35,391 bases of DNA from Chloroflexi bacterium UBA5189 (GCA_002413045.1 DHWF01000029.1:1-35391), one strand, 5' to 3'; positions 24,330 through 33,581 are shown, numbered from the stretch's first letter. Translations and numbers: made by a program. Notes: a model not told the origin generated them from the letters alone.

Positions 24330-25394
24330 GAACAGCAGGCTCCGGCCGGTCAGGAGGCTGACCGCGGCGCCGACGGCGAACAGCGCCACGAGCGATAGCA
24401 CGATGGCGGCCACGAACGCCGTGCCGCCGGCCGTCAGCACGTACGGGACCACCGGAATGGCGGCGCCCACCGCGAACGCGACGAACGAACCGCCGGCCGC
24501 GCCCCACGCCGACCCGAGCTCGTCCGGGTCGAGGCCGAGCTCCTCGCGGACGAGCGTATCGAGGGCATCCTTCGGGTTTCGGAAGATCCGCGCGGCGATC
24601 GTGTCCGCCTCGGCCTGGGTGAAGCCCTTGGCGCGATAGACCGAGGCGAGCTCGGCCTGCTCCTCCTCGGGCATCGCTTCCAGCTCGGCGCGCTCGAGCG
24701 CGATCTGGCGCTCGAACAGCTCGCGCTGCGATTGCATCGAGATGTACTCGCCGGCGGCCATCGAGAACGCGCCGGCGAGCAGGCCGGCGATCCCGGCGAG
24801 GAGGATGAACGAGCCCTTGCCGGCCGAGGCGCCGGCAATGCCCATCACGAGGGAGAGATTCGAGACGAGCCCGTCGGAGACGCCGAAGATCACCGCGCGC
24901 AGCGTCCCCGAACGGCTCGCGCGGTGCCACTTCTCCGTGGCGGCGATGTCGGCCGCGCGCGTCGGCGCCGGTCGCACTCGTGAGCCGAAATCCGCGACGG
25001 GCGCGCCCAGGCGCTTCCAGATCGCGGCGTGCTCGCGCTCGTCAGCCGCGATTGCCTCCACCTCGGGCGACGACTGTGCCGTGTAGGTCTGTTCCTCATC
25101 GCCCTCGAGCGCCTGGACCATGTCGCGCACGGCATGGGTACCAAACAGGCGCGCGAGCAGCACGATCGTCCGGATCCGGAAGCGCGGACCGCCCGGCGGC
25201 GGGACCTGCGCGCCGAGCTCGCGGAGCTTGGCGGCCCAGATATCGGCATGCCGCCGCTCGTTGCCGGCGATGGTCCGGAAGGCATCGGCGCGGCGCGGGT
25301 CCTTCTCGATCGTCGCGAGCGCGTCGTACAGGTTGATCGCGTCGCGTTCGAGCTTGAGATTCTCGAGGCTTTGTGCGACGTCGATCGGGGCCAT
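24246..25394 (-). CDS. Ferritin-like/VIT1 (CCC1) fusion, iron or manganese transporter (MbfA-like)
   Basis: 382 aa. Residues 1-130 form a ferritin/rubrerythrin-like helical domain with candidate metal ligands E16, E46 and H49 (NERRH), and E119, E121, H122 (DEREH). Residues 160-382 form a VIT1/CCC1 transporter with five helices: RAVIFGVSDGLVSNLSLVMG is the first-helix signature, AAGEYISMQSQREL follows, and the cytosolic metal-binding helices E/D-rich segment is EEEQAELASVYRAKGFTQAE. The domain order matches membrane-bound ferritins that export iron or manganese. ATG 25394 is six bases from a TACGAT box, so its mRNA is probably leaderless. Confidence 0.9.
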   Translation of the reverse strand: MAPIDVAQSLENLKLERDAINLYDALATIEKDPRRADAFRTIAGNERRHADIWAAKLRELGAQVPPPGGPRFRIRTIVLLARLFGTHAVRDMVQALEGDEEQTYTAQSSPEVEAIAADEREHAAIWKRLGAPVADFGSRVRPAPTRAADIAATEKWHRASRSGTLRAVIFGVSDGLVSNLSLVMGIAGASAGKGSFILLAGIAGLLAGAFSMAAGEYISMQSQRELFERQIALERAELEAMPEEEQAELASVYRAKGFTQAEADTIAARIFRNPKDALDTLVREELGLDPDELGSAWGAAGGSFVAFAVGAAIPVVPYVLTAGGTAFVAAIVLSLVALFAVGAAVSLLTGRSLLFSGGRQVLIGSAAAIVTYLVGIAIGAVV

Positions 25395-25400
25395 GCCCGA

Positions 25401-25406
25401 ATCGTA
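25401..25406 (-). promoter_or_regulatory. -10 box for a leaderless ferritin-VIT1 transcript
   Basis: TACGAT on the minus strand with six bases to the ATG at 25394, placing transcription start at or next to the start codon. No SD lies between. No clear -35 was found. Confidence 0.5.
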
Positions 25407-25448
25407 GCGATCCGGTTCGGACGTGCTCGGGCCGTTCGGCCCGATCCG

Positions 25449-25454
25449 TACAAT
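25449..25454 (+). promoter_or_regulatory. -10 box for a leaderless ornithine cyclodeaminase family transcript
   Basis: TACAAT with seven bases to ATG 25462, in a 67-bp divergent region shared with the ferritin-VIT1 gene. No SD is present between box and start. No clear -35 was found. Confidence 0.5.
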
Positions 25455-25461
25455 CCGATCG

Positions 25462-26478
25462 ATGGCGCTCCCCCCGCTCCGCTGGTTCGGCGCTGCGGAC
25501 GTTGTCGCCGCGATGCCGCCGCTCGAGGAGCGACTCCGGCTCGCCGAGCTGACGATGACCGCCCTCGCGCGCCCGGGCGCCAGCCAGCTCCCGCCCAAGA
25601 TCGCGATTCATCCGCGCCCGACGGATTCGTTCGTCCATGCGATGCCCGCGCACCTGCGCGGAGTCACGGTCGACGACGATCTGGTCGGCATGAAGTGGGT
25701 CGCCGGCTACGCGACGAACAACGCGCTCGGCATGGCCTCGATCAGCGCGGTCGTCGTGCTCAACGATCCCGAGACCGGCGTGCCGGTCGCGATGCTCGAT
25801 GGCGGCCCGATCACGGCCCAGCGGACGGCGGCGATCAGCGGGCTCGCGATCCGTCGGTTCGGGCCCGATGCGGGGGCGGGCGCGACGCCCGGCGGAACAC
25901 CCCGCCACGTGGCGATCATCGGGGCCGGGGTCCAGGGCCGATCGCACCTGGAGGTGCTCGGCGGCGTCCTGCCCGGCATGACCCTCCATGTCTTCGATGC
26001 GTCGCCGGAGCGCGCCGCGGCCCTCGCGGACGCCGCCTGCGCCACCGCCGGCATCGCCGCCGCGGAGCTCCATCCGACGGCGCGCGCGGCCGTCGAGGCG
26101 GCGGAGGTCATCGTCACCGCCGCATCGTTCGGGCCGCCAGAGGACCGGCAGGTGATGACGAACGCCTGGCTGCGTCCGGACGCGACCGTCGTCCCCATCG
26201 ACTACGCGACGTACTGCGCCGCCGAAGTGGCCCGCGAGGCGGCCCTGTTCCTCGTCGACCAGCGCGAGCAGTTCCTCGCGAATCGCGACGCCGGGAACTT
26301 CGACGGCTACCCGGACCCGATGGCGACCATCGGCGAGGCGATCCTGGCCGGCACGCCCCGACCGGCCGGTCGCGCGGTGATCAGCCACCTCGGTGTCGGG
26401 CTCGCCGACCTGGTCTTCGCCGATGCCATCGTGCGCGCGGCCACGACCGCCGGGCTGGGGACTACGCTTCCGCGCTGA
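25462..26478 (+). CDS. Ornithine cyclodeaminase / mu-crystallin family protein
   Basis: 338 aa. The N-terminal half has KWVAGYATNNALGMASISA and MLDGGPITAQRTAAISGLAI, the conserved substrate and dimer regions. The Rossmann half begins HVAIIGAGVQGRSHLEVL. Members act as ornithine cyclodeaminase, alanine dehydrogenase, or imine and ketimine reductases; the substrate cannot be chosen here. The shorter start ATG 25462 was preferred to 25423 because of the TACAAT box seven bases away. The penicillin acylase family gene follows after 11 bases and is probably cotranscribed. Confidence 0.87.
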   Translation: MALPPLRWFGAADVVAAMPPLEERLRLAELTMTALARPGASQLPPKIAIHPRPTDSFVHAMPAHLRGVTVDDDLVGMKWVAGYATNNALGMASISAVVVLNDPETGVPVAMLDGGPITAQRTAAISGLAIRRFGPDAGAGATPGGTPRHVAIIGAGVQGRSHLEVLGGVLPGMTLHVFDASPERAAALADAACATAGIAAAELHPTARAAVEAAEVIVTAASFGPPEDRQVMTNAWLRPDATVVPIDYATYCAAEVAREAALFLVDQREQFLANRDAGNFDGYPDPMATIGEAILAGTPRPAGRAVISHLGVGLADLVFADAIVRAATTAGLGTTLPR

Positions 26479-26489
26479 GGGAGGTCGGC

Positions 26490-29129
26490 ATGCGGTTCGT
26501 CGGTCGGTTGATCGTGGCGCTGATCCGGATCGTGATCGTGCTGCTCATCCTCGCCATCGTCGGCCTCATCGCGATGGGCGCCATCACGACCCAGCGCGGC
26601 TGGGCCCAGACGACCGGGACGATCAAGCTGGCCGGGCTGATCGGCCCGGTCACGGTCTCGCGGGACGCCTACGGGATCATCCAGATCACCGCCAACGACA
26701 CGCACGACCTGTTCGAGGCGCAGGGCTACGTCCACGCGCAGGAGCGGATGTGGCAGATGGAGATCTCGCGCCGGATCGGCGCGGGCCGCCTGTCGGAGCT
26801 GTTCGGGTCTGACGAGATCGCCACGGACAGCTACATCCGGACCCTCGGCTGGCGCCAGGCCGCGCAGCGCGACCTGGACGCGATGTCGCCCGACTCGATC
26901 GCCATCCTGCAGGCCTACGCCGACGGCGTGAACGCCTGGATCAAGGAGCACGACGGGCGACTCTCGACGTCGTTCGTGGTGACCGGCGTCAAATCCGGCC
27001 TCGGCGGGATCGGCGGATACCCGCTGGAGCCTTGGACGACGCTCGACACGGCAACGTGGCAGAAGGTCCAGGCCTGGTCGCTGGGCGGCAACGTCGATTC
27101 GGAGATCTTCCGCATGCTCGCGGACGAGAAGCTTGGCAGCCCGGCGAAGACCGACGAGCTGTTCCCGCCGTACGATCCGACCGCCCCGGTCATCACCCCG
27201 ACCGGGCTCGTGGGTTCCGGTGGCGCGGGCGCGCCGGCAAGCAAGGCAGGTGCCAACGCGATCACGGCGTCCGCGGACCCGGCGGTCGCCCTCGCCGCCG
27301 CCCATCTCACGGATGCCAACGCCGCCGCGCTGACCGACATCGGGAAGCTCCACTCGATGATCGCGTCGCTCGCCGGCCTCGATCGCGGCGACGGCCTCGT
27401 CGGCGACCACGGCGTCGGCTCGAACAACTGGGTCGTTTCGGGTGCCCGAACGGAAAGCGGCAAGCCGATCCTGGCCAACGACCCGCACCTCGGCTTCGCC
27501 GAGCCTTCGATCTGGATCATGAACGGCCTCCACTGCGCGACGGTCGCCGCGGGGTGCCCGTGGGACGTCATCGGGGTGAGCTTCCCCGGCGCTCCCGGCG
27601 TGGTCCTCGGCCACAACGACAACATCTCCTGGGGCGCGACGAACGTCGGTCCGGACACGGAGGACCTGTTCCTCGAGACCCCGGATCCGAGCGATCCGGC
27701 AGAGCGCTACATGTTCCAGGGGGCGGCGGTTCCCTACGAGATCCGGCACGAGACGATCAAGGTCGCCGGCGGCCCGGACGTCCAGCTCGACGTGCGCTCG
27801 ACGCGCCACGGCGTCGTCATGAGCGACGTCGACAGCCGCCTCAAGGGCGGCCCGATCCTCGCCCTCAGCTGGACCACGACCGCGGAGCCGGATCGCGCCC
27901 TCGAGACGTTCTTCAAGATCGACAACGCGACCAACTTCGACGAGTTCAAGGCCGCCTTCGACGGCTACGGCTCGCCCAGCCAGAACTTCATCTATGCCGA
28001 CACGAAGGGCCACATCGGCTACGTCCTGCCCGGGCTCATCCCGATCCGCGCCGGCGATTCGCACGGGGATCGCGTTCGGGATGGCGCAAGCGGCCTCAAC
28101 GAGTGGACCGGCTACGTCCCGCGCGATGAGCTGCCGTGGCAGCTCGATCCGGCGGGCGGCCAGATCGTCAGTGCGAACAACGAGGCCGTCGACGCCAAGT
28201 ACCCGAACTGGCTCGGCGACGAGTGGGATCCGGGCTATCGCGCGGCCCGCATCAGCCAGCTCCTCGCACAGATCCCGGGCAAGATCACCGCCGACGACAT
28301 GCGCTCGATCGAGCTCGACACGCACGTCGGGCGCGCGGACACGATCATCCCGGAGCTGCAGTCCCTCGCGGTCCGCCCGGCAACCGCCGACGGCCAGCTG
28401 CTGTGGGACCGGATCATCGACTGGAACCGCCAGTGCGACGTGGACTCCGTCGGGTGCGCGGCGTACATCACCAGCGAGGTCGCGATCCAGCGCGCCATCT
28501 TCGACGACGAGCTTGGGCCCCTGGCCCGCGATTACGTTGGCTCGACGATGGCCTGGCAGGCGCTCATCCAGGTGCTGCGCAGCCCGACGAGCTCGTGGTG
28601 GAAGAACGCGACCAACGCAAGCGCCTCGTCGGATCCCGAGGCCGTCGTGGCTGCGGCGATCGACGACACCGCCGCCCAGCTCCGCGCCGCGTTCGGGGAT
28701 CCGGCGAACTGGACGTGGGGCAAGCTCCACACGGTCCAGTTCAAGGAGTCCACGCTCGGCACGTCGCCGTTGTTCGGCTGGTACTTCAATGGGTCCGCGC
28801 GGCCGGTCGCTGGCGCCGACGGCGCGATCGACAACACCTACTACCAGATCTCGCGTGCCTACCCGGATCCCGCCGACCCGTCGTACGTACCGCTCGGGAT
28901 CAAGGACCTGTACTCCGTGACGAACGGCCCGTCGTACCGGTTCACCGTCGATATGAGCGACCTCGACGGGGCGCGGATCGTGATCACGACCGGCCAGAGC
29001 GGCAACCCGTTCGACACGCACTACGGCGACCTGATCCCAACGTGGATCGCCGGCGGCACCGTGCCGCTGCCGTTCTCGCCCGGCAACGTGGCGGCGAGCG
29101 TCGTGGCGACACTGACCCTGAGTCCCTAG
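26490..29129 (+). CDS. Penicillin acylase family (Ntn-hydrolase) amidase
   Basis: 879 aa. Residues 7-30 are a hydrophobic signal or anchor. The alpha chain (about residues 45-230) has VTVSRDAYGIIQITANDTHD and AQGYVHAQERMWQMEISRR. A Gly/Ala-rich spacer follows. The beta chain would begin at S311 in GVGSNNWVVSG, the autocatalytic cleavage site and N-terminal nucleophile; ANDPHLGF, PGAPGVVLGHNDNISWGATN and DTEDLF are also conserved. Such enzymes cleave amides (beta-lactam side chains, acyl-homoserine lactones, N-acyl amino acids) outside the cytoplasm. Substrate is unknown. GGGAGG lies five bases before the ATG; the frame is open far upstream, but the coding signal there belongs to other genes. 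Confidence 0.9.
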   Translation: MRFVGRLIVALIRIVIVLLILAIVGLIAMGAITTQRGWAQTTGTIKLAGLIGPVTVSRDAYGIIQITANDTHDLFEAQGYVHAQERMWQMEISRRIGAGRLSELFGSDEIATDSYIRTLGWRQAAQRDLDAMSPDSIAILQAYADGVNAWIKEHDGRLSTSFVVTGVKSGLGGIGGYPLEPWTTLDTATWQKVQAWSLGGNVDSEIFRMLADEKLGSPAKTDELFPPYDPTAPVITPTGLVGSGGAGAPASKAGANAITASADPAVALAAAHLTDANAAALTDIGKLHSMIASLAGLDRGDGLVGDHGVGSNNWVVSGARTESGKPILANDPHLGFAEPSIWIMNGLHCATVAAGCPWDVIGVSFPGAPGVVLGHNDNISWGATNVGPDTEDLFLETPDPSDPAERYMFQGAAVPYEIRHETIKVAGGPDVQLDVRSTRHGVVMSDVDSRLKGGPILALSWTTTAEPDRALETFFKIDNATNFDEFKAAFDGYGSPSQNFIYADTKGHIGYVLPGLIPIRAGDSHGDRVRDGASGLNEWTGYVPRDELPWQLDPAGGQIVSANNEAVDAKYPNWLGDEWDPGYRAARISQLLAQIPGKITADDMRSIELDTHVGRADTIIPELQSLAVRPATADGQLLWDRIIDWNRQCDVDSVGCAAYITSEVAIQRAIFDDELGPLARDYVGSTMAWQALIQVLRSPTSSWWKNATNASASSDPEAVVAAAIDDTAAQLRAAFGDPANWTWGKLHTVQFKESTLGTSPLFGWYFNGSARPVAGADGAIDNTYYQISRAYPDPADPSYVPLGIKDLYSVTNGPSYRFTVDMSDLDGARIVITTGQSGNPFDTHYGDLIPTWIAGGTVPLPFSPGNVAASVVATLTLSP

Positions 29130-29138
29130 GCGGCGTGC

Positions 29139-29516
29139 CTACTCGTTGACCGGGAGCGGCCCCTCCGGGACCTCGATCAGCACGCGGCCGCCTTCGATCG
29201 TCACCGGATAGGCGGCGAGCGGGACCTCGGCAGGCGGGTCGAGCGGCTCGCCGTCGACGAGATCGAAGCGCGACAGGTGGAGCGCGCAGGTCAGGGTGCC
29301 AGCCGGCTTGCCGTTCGACCCGAGCGAGCCGCCGCCGGTCAGGAAGCCCTTGTCGAGCTCGAAGTACTCATGCGTGCAGATGCCCTGGTAGGCCCGGATC
29401 TCACCGCCGGTATGGACCACGATCACCTGATCGACGCCGTCAACGAACGCCATCTTCATCGTGCCTTCGGGCACTTCGTCGACGCCGAGCAGGTCGATCC
29501 GCCGACGCTCGGTCAC
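29139..29516 (-). CDS. Rieske [2Fe-2S] ferredoxin-like protein of the suf operon
   Basis: 125 aa. The Rieske ligands are C47/H49 (CTHEYF) and C77/H80 (CALH), with an unusually long Gly-rich insertion between them (GFLTGGGSLGSNGKPAG). The GTG start overlaps the sufD stop (GTGA), so it is translationally coupled. Small Rieske proteins are common inside suf operons of Chloroflexota and Actinobacteria and may serve in electron supply or cluster handling. It ends 9 bases from the convergent penicillin acylase gene; the two stop codons lie in the arms of a small palindrome (TAGGC/GCCTA at 29127-29141). Confidence 0.87.
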   Translation of the reverse strand: MTERRRIDLLGVDEVPEGTMKMAFVDGVDQVIVVHTGGEIRAYQGICTHEYFELDKGFLTGGGSLGSNGKPAGTLTCALHLSRFDLVDGEPLDPPAEVPLAAYPVTIEGGRVLIEVPEGPLPVNE

Positions 29517-30847
29517 GCGGCGGTCGCGACCTCTGCGGCGCCCGCGTTCCACTTGGCGTCGAGGAGCTCGCGCAGACGCTCGCGGGCGGCCTCGAGCGGC
29601 ACGCGCGCGACCACGGGCTCGAGGAAGCCGAGCACGATGAACTTGCGCGCCTCGTCCGGCGGGATGCCCCGGCTCTCGAGGTAGAACAGCTGGGTCGGGT
29701 CGATCGGACCGACCGACGAGGAGTGCGCGGCGCGCCGGCAATCGGGCTGGTCGATCTCGAGGGATGGGATGGCGACCGCGCGTGCGCCCTTGGACAGATT
29801 CATCCCGAACTCGCCGAGGAACGAATCCGTCCCGACGGCGGACTTCTCGATCGTGATCAGGCCCTTCATGTACGACCGCGAGCGATCCAGGAGGGCGCCC
29901 TTCGAGAGCAGGTTGCCGGTGGTATCGCGGCCGAGGTGGCGCGTGTACGAGGTCAGGTCGAACAGCTGCTGCTCGCCGCCGAACACGATCTCGACCTGCT
30001 CGACCGAGCTGCGATTCCCTTCGAGGCGATTGTCGACGCGCGACCGGACGACGCGGCCGCCGAGCTGGGCCAGCGCCCAATGCAGCGATGCGCCTTCGCC
30101 GATCGCAGCGTGGCGGTGCTGGAACGCGACCTGGTCGCCCGGAAGGTCCTGGATGGAGGCCATTGCCAGTGAGGTGCCCGCACCGAGGACCACCTCCGTG
30201 GTGCCGTGGAAGAAGCCCTGGGGCACGGTCTCGCCCTCGGCGCACGCGATGGCTGGCCCCGACGCCACCTGCTCCTCGACGAGGCTCGCGCTCGCGTCCT
30301 TGCCCAGCGTCACGATCGTTCGCGTCACGAGGGCGCGACCGGGCGTGGCAGCGGACCAGCGCAGCTCGATCGGCGCGGCGAGGTGGACGCCGTCGGCGAT
30401 CTCGACGTGCCGGCCGTGACTCCAGAAGCCGCGCGCAAGCTGGGCGAGCTTGTCGTTCGCGGGCAGCGTGCCGCCGCCCTCGATGACAGCGCGGAAGCCG
30501 GCCGGATCGCGGGCCAGCCAGGCGGCCATGGTCTCGACGTGGACGCCGTCGGGCAGCTCGAGGTCGCGCAGGTCGTCGCCGAGGCCCGCCGGTCCGTCGA
30601 GGACATACGGCTGCACGTCGTCGAGTGCCGCCGCACGCAGGTCGATGTAGGGCGTGTACAGCTGGTTGGACTCGACCGGGAGGGTATCGAACGCCGCGAG
30701 GGCGGCGAGTCGCTCGGCCCTGAGCCAGGCGGGCTCGTCCCGATCGGTCGCCAGCCGGTCTGCCAGCGCGCGATCGGCGAACCGGAACGGAAGGTCAGCC
30801 GGCGCGCGTCGCTGTCTGGGCTGCGCGGTCGGCGGGGTGGCTGTCAC
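29513..30847 (-). CDS. sufD: Fe-S cluster assembly protein SufD
   Basis: 444 aa. The SufB/D beta-helix core is present (LVTRTIVTLGKDASASLVEE to LLSKGALLDRSRSYMKGLITIE), followed by DQPDCRRAAHSSSVGPIDPTQ and ending in the SufB/D signature LFYLESRGIPPDEARKFIVL then GFLEPVVARV. It partners SufB (and SufC, not in the window) in cluster assembly. GTG 30847 was chosen: the upstream frame reads through the EAL gene, and TACGCT lies six bases before the GTG. The first 53 bases overlap the end of the EAL gene on the same strand. In most suf operons sufB directly precedes sufD; here 3.9 kb lies between them. Confidence 0.92.
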   Translation of the reverse strand: MTATPPTAQPRQRRAPADLPFRFADRALADRLATDRDEPAWLRAERLAALAAFDTLPVESNQLYTPYIDLRAAALDDVQPYVLDGPAGLGDDLRDLELPDGVHVETMAAWLARDPAGFRAVIEGGGTLPANDKLAQLARGFWSHGRHVEIADGVHLAAPIELRWSAATPGRALVTRTIVTLGKDASASLVEEQVASGPAIACAEGETVPQGFFHGTTEVVLGAGTSLAMASIQDLPGDQVAFQHRHAAIGEGASLHWALAQLGGRVVRSRVDNRLEGNRSSVEQVEIVFGGEQQLFDLTSYTRHLGRDTTGNLLSKGALLDRSRSYMKGLITIEKSAVGTDSFLGEFGMNLSKGARAVAIPSLEIDQPDCRRAAHSSSVGPIDPTQLFYLESRGIPPDEARKFIVLGFLEPVVARVPLEAARERLRELLDAKWNAGAAEVATAA

Positions 30848-32684
30848 GACGCGAGCGTACCCGACGCCCCGGTTCCGAGCCGCCGTCAGGGTCCACCGCG
30901 TTGCGCGCGACGGTCTCATGGCGCTCCGGCATCCCGAGCAGATAGCCCTGGCCGAGCGTGACACCGAGCCGATGCAGCGCCCTTCGATCGGCGTCGTCCT
31001 CGATCCCCTCCGCGAGCAGCTCGAAGCCGGCGTCGTTGGCAAATCGCGCGAATCCTGCGATCAGGGCGGTCCGCGTCAGGTCGTTGGCGACATCCTGCAC
31101 GAGACCGATGTCCAGCTTCACGAGGTGCGGCCGAACCTCGAGGATGTGCCGCAGGCTCGCGAACCCTGCGCCGGCGTCGTCGACGGCGAGCCGACGCCGC
31201 GGCCCAAGGCGTGCCATGCCGGCCGCGATCGGTGCGTAATCGTCGACGGCATCGTGCTCCGACAGTTCGATCACGACCTCCTGCTGGATCGGCGCGAGGA
31301 GCTCGCGCAGGACCTCGGCGTCGACCAGCAGGTCCGGCGAGCAGTTGATGCTGAGCCAGCAATCTGCGGGGAGGTGCCCGGCCGCCGCGGCGGCAGCGCG
31401 AATCGTCGCGACCTCCAGCTCGCGCTGGCGTCCCGCGAGGCGCGCCTTGGAGAAGATGTCGACCGGGCCGTTCGGCTGCTCGAACCGGGTCAGCGCCTCG
31501 TATCCGACGATGCGCCCGTCGTCGAGCCGGCGGACCGGCTGGAACACCGGCCAGAAGGCCTCGTTCGCGAGGATCTCGTCGACCAGCACCCGTGCGGTCG
31601 AGGTCTGCTCTCGCGTTATCAACGCGGGCCCGAGCTCGATCGCAGCTGCATCCGCGAACTGGACAAGCGTCGGCACGTACTCGGCCATCGACGAGCGGTC
31701 GTCTCCACGGTCGGACAACCCGGCCACGACCAGGCCGATCACCCGGCCCTCGAAGACCATCGGGACATAGGCAACCGCGTTGATGCCAAGGGATGCGACG
31801 CCGCGGCTGTAGCCACCATCGTCTGCCAAGACCGTCCAGCCGCTGATCCAGGGCCCGTTGTCGGCCTGCTGGCGAAGCGCGATGTTGCGCAGCTTCGGCA
31901 GCTCGCGGCCGGCCTGCAGCTGCGGCGGCAGGTCGGGCCCGGCAACCGCCAGGAAGACCGAGCGATGGTCCCGCGTGAACCAGATGATCGAGGGGTTCTT
32001 GAGCGGCGTCCAGCGGACGAGCGGCCGGAGGAGCAGCTCCGCGGTCACGAAGGGATCGTCGCTGACGGGCACGCGCGCGACGTCCCGCATCAGCCGCCGC
32101 CGAGCGCCGAGGAACGTTTCGAGCGAGACGCGCAGGCGGGCGCCGGTGAGGGTCCCGCCGCAGATCGCTCCGGCCACGATCGCTGTCCCGAGGCCGAACT
32201 GGTGATCGAGCGAAGCGCCGAAGGACACTGCGCCGGCGGCGACGGCGGTCCAGACAATGGCGACGGGCGTCGATTCCGCCAGGGCGACCAACGCCGCGAC
32301 GACGAAGCCGGCGACGGCGACGATTTCGCCGAGGTCGTCGGGCGTCGCCCAGCCTGCCCACCCGAGGGCGACCAGGGCGAACGGCCAGCCGACGAGCGCG
32401 ATCCTGAAGTCGAGCTCCGGCGAATACGTCCGGCCCAGCTTGCCCGCGATCGGCCGGGCGACGAGCTGGCCGACTGCGGCGAGGGCGACGACGACGAAGA
32501 CCCAGCGCTCGCGGCTGCTGAAGATGGCCGCGACCAGGGCCGCGCCGAGCAGCACCGCGGCGGCCTGGCTCGACATGCTGTGGCGGATCACGCCCCGGAT
32601 GCCGGAAGAGTCCGCCCAGACCGCGCGGTCCGACGGCTGCCGCAGCGCCAGCCCGAGCTCGAGCTCCCGCGCGCGACTAACCAT
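30795..32684 (-). CDS. Membrane GAF-EAL cyclic-di-GMP phosphodiesterase
   Basis: 629 aa. About six hydrophobic segments (residues 40-180) form a membrane sensor region, residues 210-355 look like a GAF-type domain (FLAVAGPDLPPQL to GRVIGLVVAGLSDRG), and residues 370-590 are an EAL domain. The catalytic set is complete: E396 (YEALTRF), N447 (SINCSP), E473 (IELSE), D502/D503 (VDDAGAG), K523 (VKLD), E559 (LAEGIE) and Q579 (GQGY). It should hydrolyse c-di-GMP to pGpG. There is no GGDEF domain. The ~40-residue Arg-rich tail after the EAL domain overlaps sufD. The start ATG 32684 was chosen over 32879, which falls inside the divergent gene. Confidence 0.88.
   Translation of the reverse strand: MVSRARELELGLALRQPSDRAVWADSSGIRGVIRHSMSSQAAAVLLGAALVAAIFSSRERWVFVVVALAAVGQLVARPIAGKLGRTYSPELDFRIALVGWPFALVALGWAGWATPDDLGEIVAVAGFVVAALVALAESTPVAIVWTAVAAGAVSFGASLDHQFGLGTAIVAGAICGGTLTGARLRVSLETFLGARRRLMRDVARVPVSDDPFVTAELLLRPLVRWTPLKNPSIIWFTRDHRSVFLAVAGPDLPPQLQAGRELPKLRNIALRQQADNGPWISGWTVLADDGGYSRGVASLGINAVAYVPMVFEGRVIGLVVAGLSDRGDDRSSMAEYVPTLVQFADAAAIELGPALITREQTSTARVLVDEILANEAFWPVFQPVRRLDDGRIVGYEALTRFEQPNGPVDIFSKARLAGRQRELEVATIRAAAAAAGHLPADCWLSINCSPDLLVDAEVLRELLAPIQQEVVIELSEHDAVDDYAPIAAGMARLGPRRRLAVDDAGAGFASLRHILEVRPHLVKLDIGLVQDVANDLTRTALIAGFARFANDAGFELLAEGIEDDADRRALHRLGVTLGQGYLLGMPERHETVARNAVDPDGGSEPGRRVRSRRDSHPADRAAQTATRAG
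30854..30859 (-). promoter_or_regulatory. -10 box for a leaderless sufD transcript inside the EAL gene
   Basis: TACGCT on the minus strand with six bases to the sufD GTG at 30847. It lies within the last codons of the EAL gene, so sufD-Rieske could be transcribed without it. No -35 consensus was found. Confidence 0.4.
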
Positions 32685-32799
32685 GCCCAGCCGTCGTCGA
32701 TCGATGCACCGTGAACGCACCCTATTGCGCGGCGCCAGGAGGCACCATGCATCGGAAGTACCGTGGGTGCTGCGGCCGCACTGCCCGAGGAGGTCCACC

Positions 32800-33414
32800 G
32801 TGATCAGGATATGGAGCGAGCTCCGCATCGCGAGGCTGAAGGAGCAGATCGCCGACCTGTCGACCATCGTCTGGGTCACGTTCTGGGGCTACCTCGCCTG
32901 GCAGCTTTACGAGTTCCTGGTCGGATTTGCCGATGCGGGACGGACGATCAGGACGGGCGGCCAGGGCATGATCCAGAGCGGCGTCGATCTCGGCGACTCG
33001 CTCGCCGGGCTGCCCTTCGTCGGACCGCAGCTCCAGGGCATTGCCCGGGACGCTTTCGGCGGGGCCGGCCGTCCGCTGGCCGACTTCGGGACGCAGATCG
33101 AGCAGTTCATCGTCGTCGTCGCCGTGGTCCTGGCGCTGCTCCTCGCGCTGGTGACCCTCGTCCCGTGGCTACAGCGCTACATCCCGTGGCGCTGGCAGCG
33201 GCTCCGGCAGCTGCGAGCGGCGCATCGGGCGATCCGGATCGCGCCAGGAACCGGCAACACGAAGGTCGAGGAAGTGCTCGCGATGCGGGCCGTCTCCCGG
33301 CTCGACTACGCGACGCTGCTCGAGTACACCCCCGACCCGCTGGGCGACTGGTCGCGCGGCCGCCACGACCGGCTCGCCCGCGCCGAGCTCGCGAGCGTCG
33401 GCCTTCGGCCGTGA
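32800..33414 (+). CDS. Two-helix membrane protein, hypothetical
   Basis: 204 aa. Hydrophobic segments at about residues 27-45 (VTFWGYLAWQLYEFLVGF) and 105-126 (FIVVVAVVLALLLALVTLVP) enclose a Gly-rich external loop. The C-terminal ~75 residues are cytoplasmic and basic (WRWQRLRQLRAAHRAIR), with a conserved-looking AVSRLDYATLLEYTPDPLGD. The GTG start has GAGGAGG six bases upstream. It is divergent from the EAL gene (115-bp gap). No family was recognised; the layout would suit a small membrane signalling or scaffold protein. Confidence 0.75.
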   Translation: MIRIWSELRIARLKEQIADLSTIVWVTFWGYLAWQLYEFLVGFADAGRTIRTGGQGMIQSGVDLGDSLAGLPFVGPQLQGIARDAFGGAGRPLADFGTQIEQFIVVVAVVLALLLALVTLVPWLQRYIPWRWQRLRQLRAAHRAIRIAPGTGNTKVEEVLAMRAVSRLDYATLLEYTPDPLGDWSRGRHDRLARAELASVGLRP

Positions 33415-33581
33415 CAACCGGCGCCCAGCGTGGCGTTGCAAGCCCGCTGACAGTTCGAATGTCGAATTCGATACGTTCGCTGGCAGCCGCCGCCTGCTAT
33501 GTTCTCTGGGCTCGAAGGAGCCGTGAACATCTAGTGATCCCGGCCTTTGTTTACAGGGGTTGGGAGCATCTAAGTGATCAG

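Noticed and set aside
25029..26489. Open frame continuous with the penicillin acylase gene, extending 487 codons upstream
   Set aside because: It runs through the real ferritin-VIT1 and ornithine cyclodeaminase genes in other frames, is Arg/Pro-rich and shows no motifs; such frames are expected at this GC content.
26307..29021. 904-codon open frame antisense to the penicillin acylase gene
   Set aside because: Composition is Arg/Asp/Val-rich without motifs, and it mirrors a well-supported gene on the other strand.
29127..29141. TAGGC/GCCTA palindrome containing both stop codons of convergent genes
   Set aside because: Only five pairs; two facing TAG stops produce part of it automatically.
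33523..33534. Three-codon frame GTG AAC ATC TAG after AAGGAG
   Set aside because: The ribosome-site spacing is only two bases and nothing indicates a leader peptide for a downstream gene.
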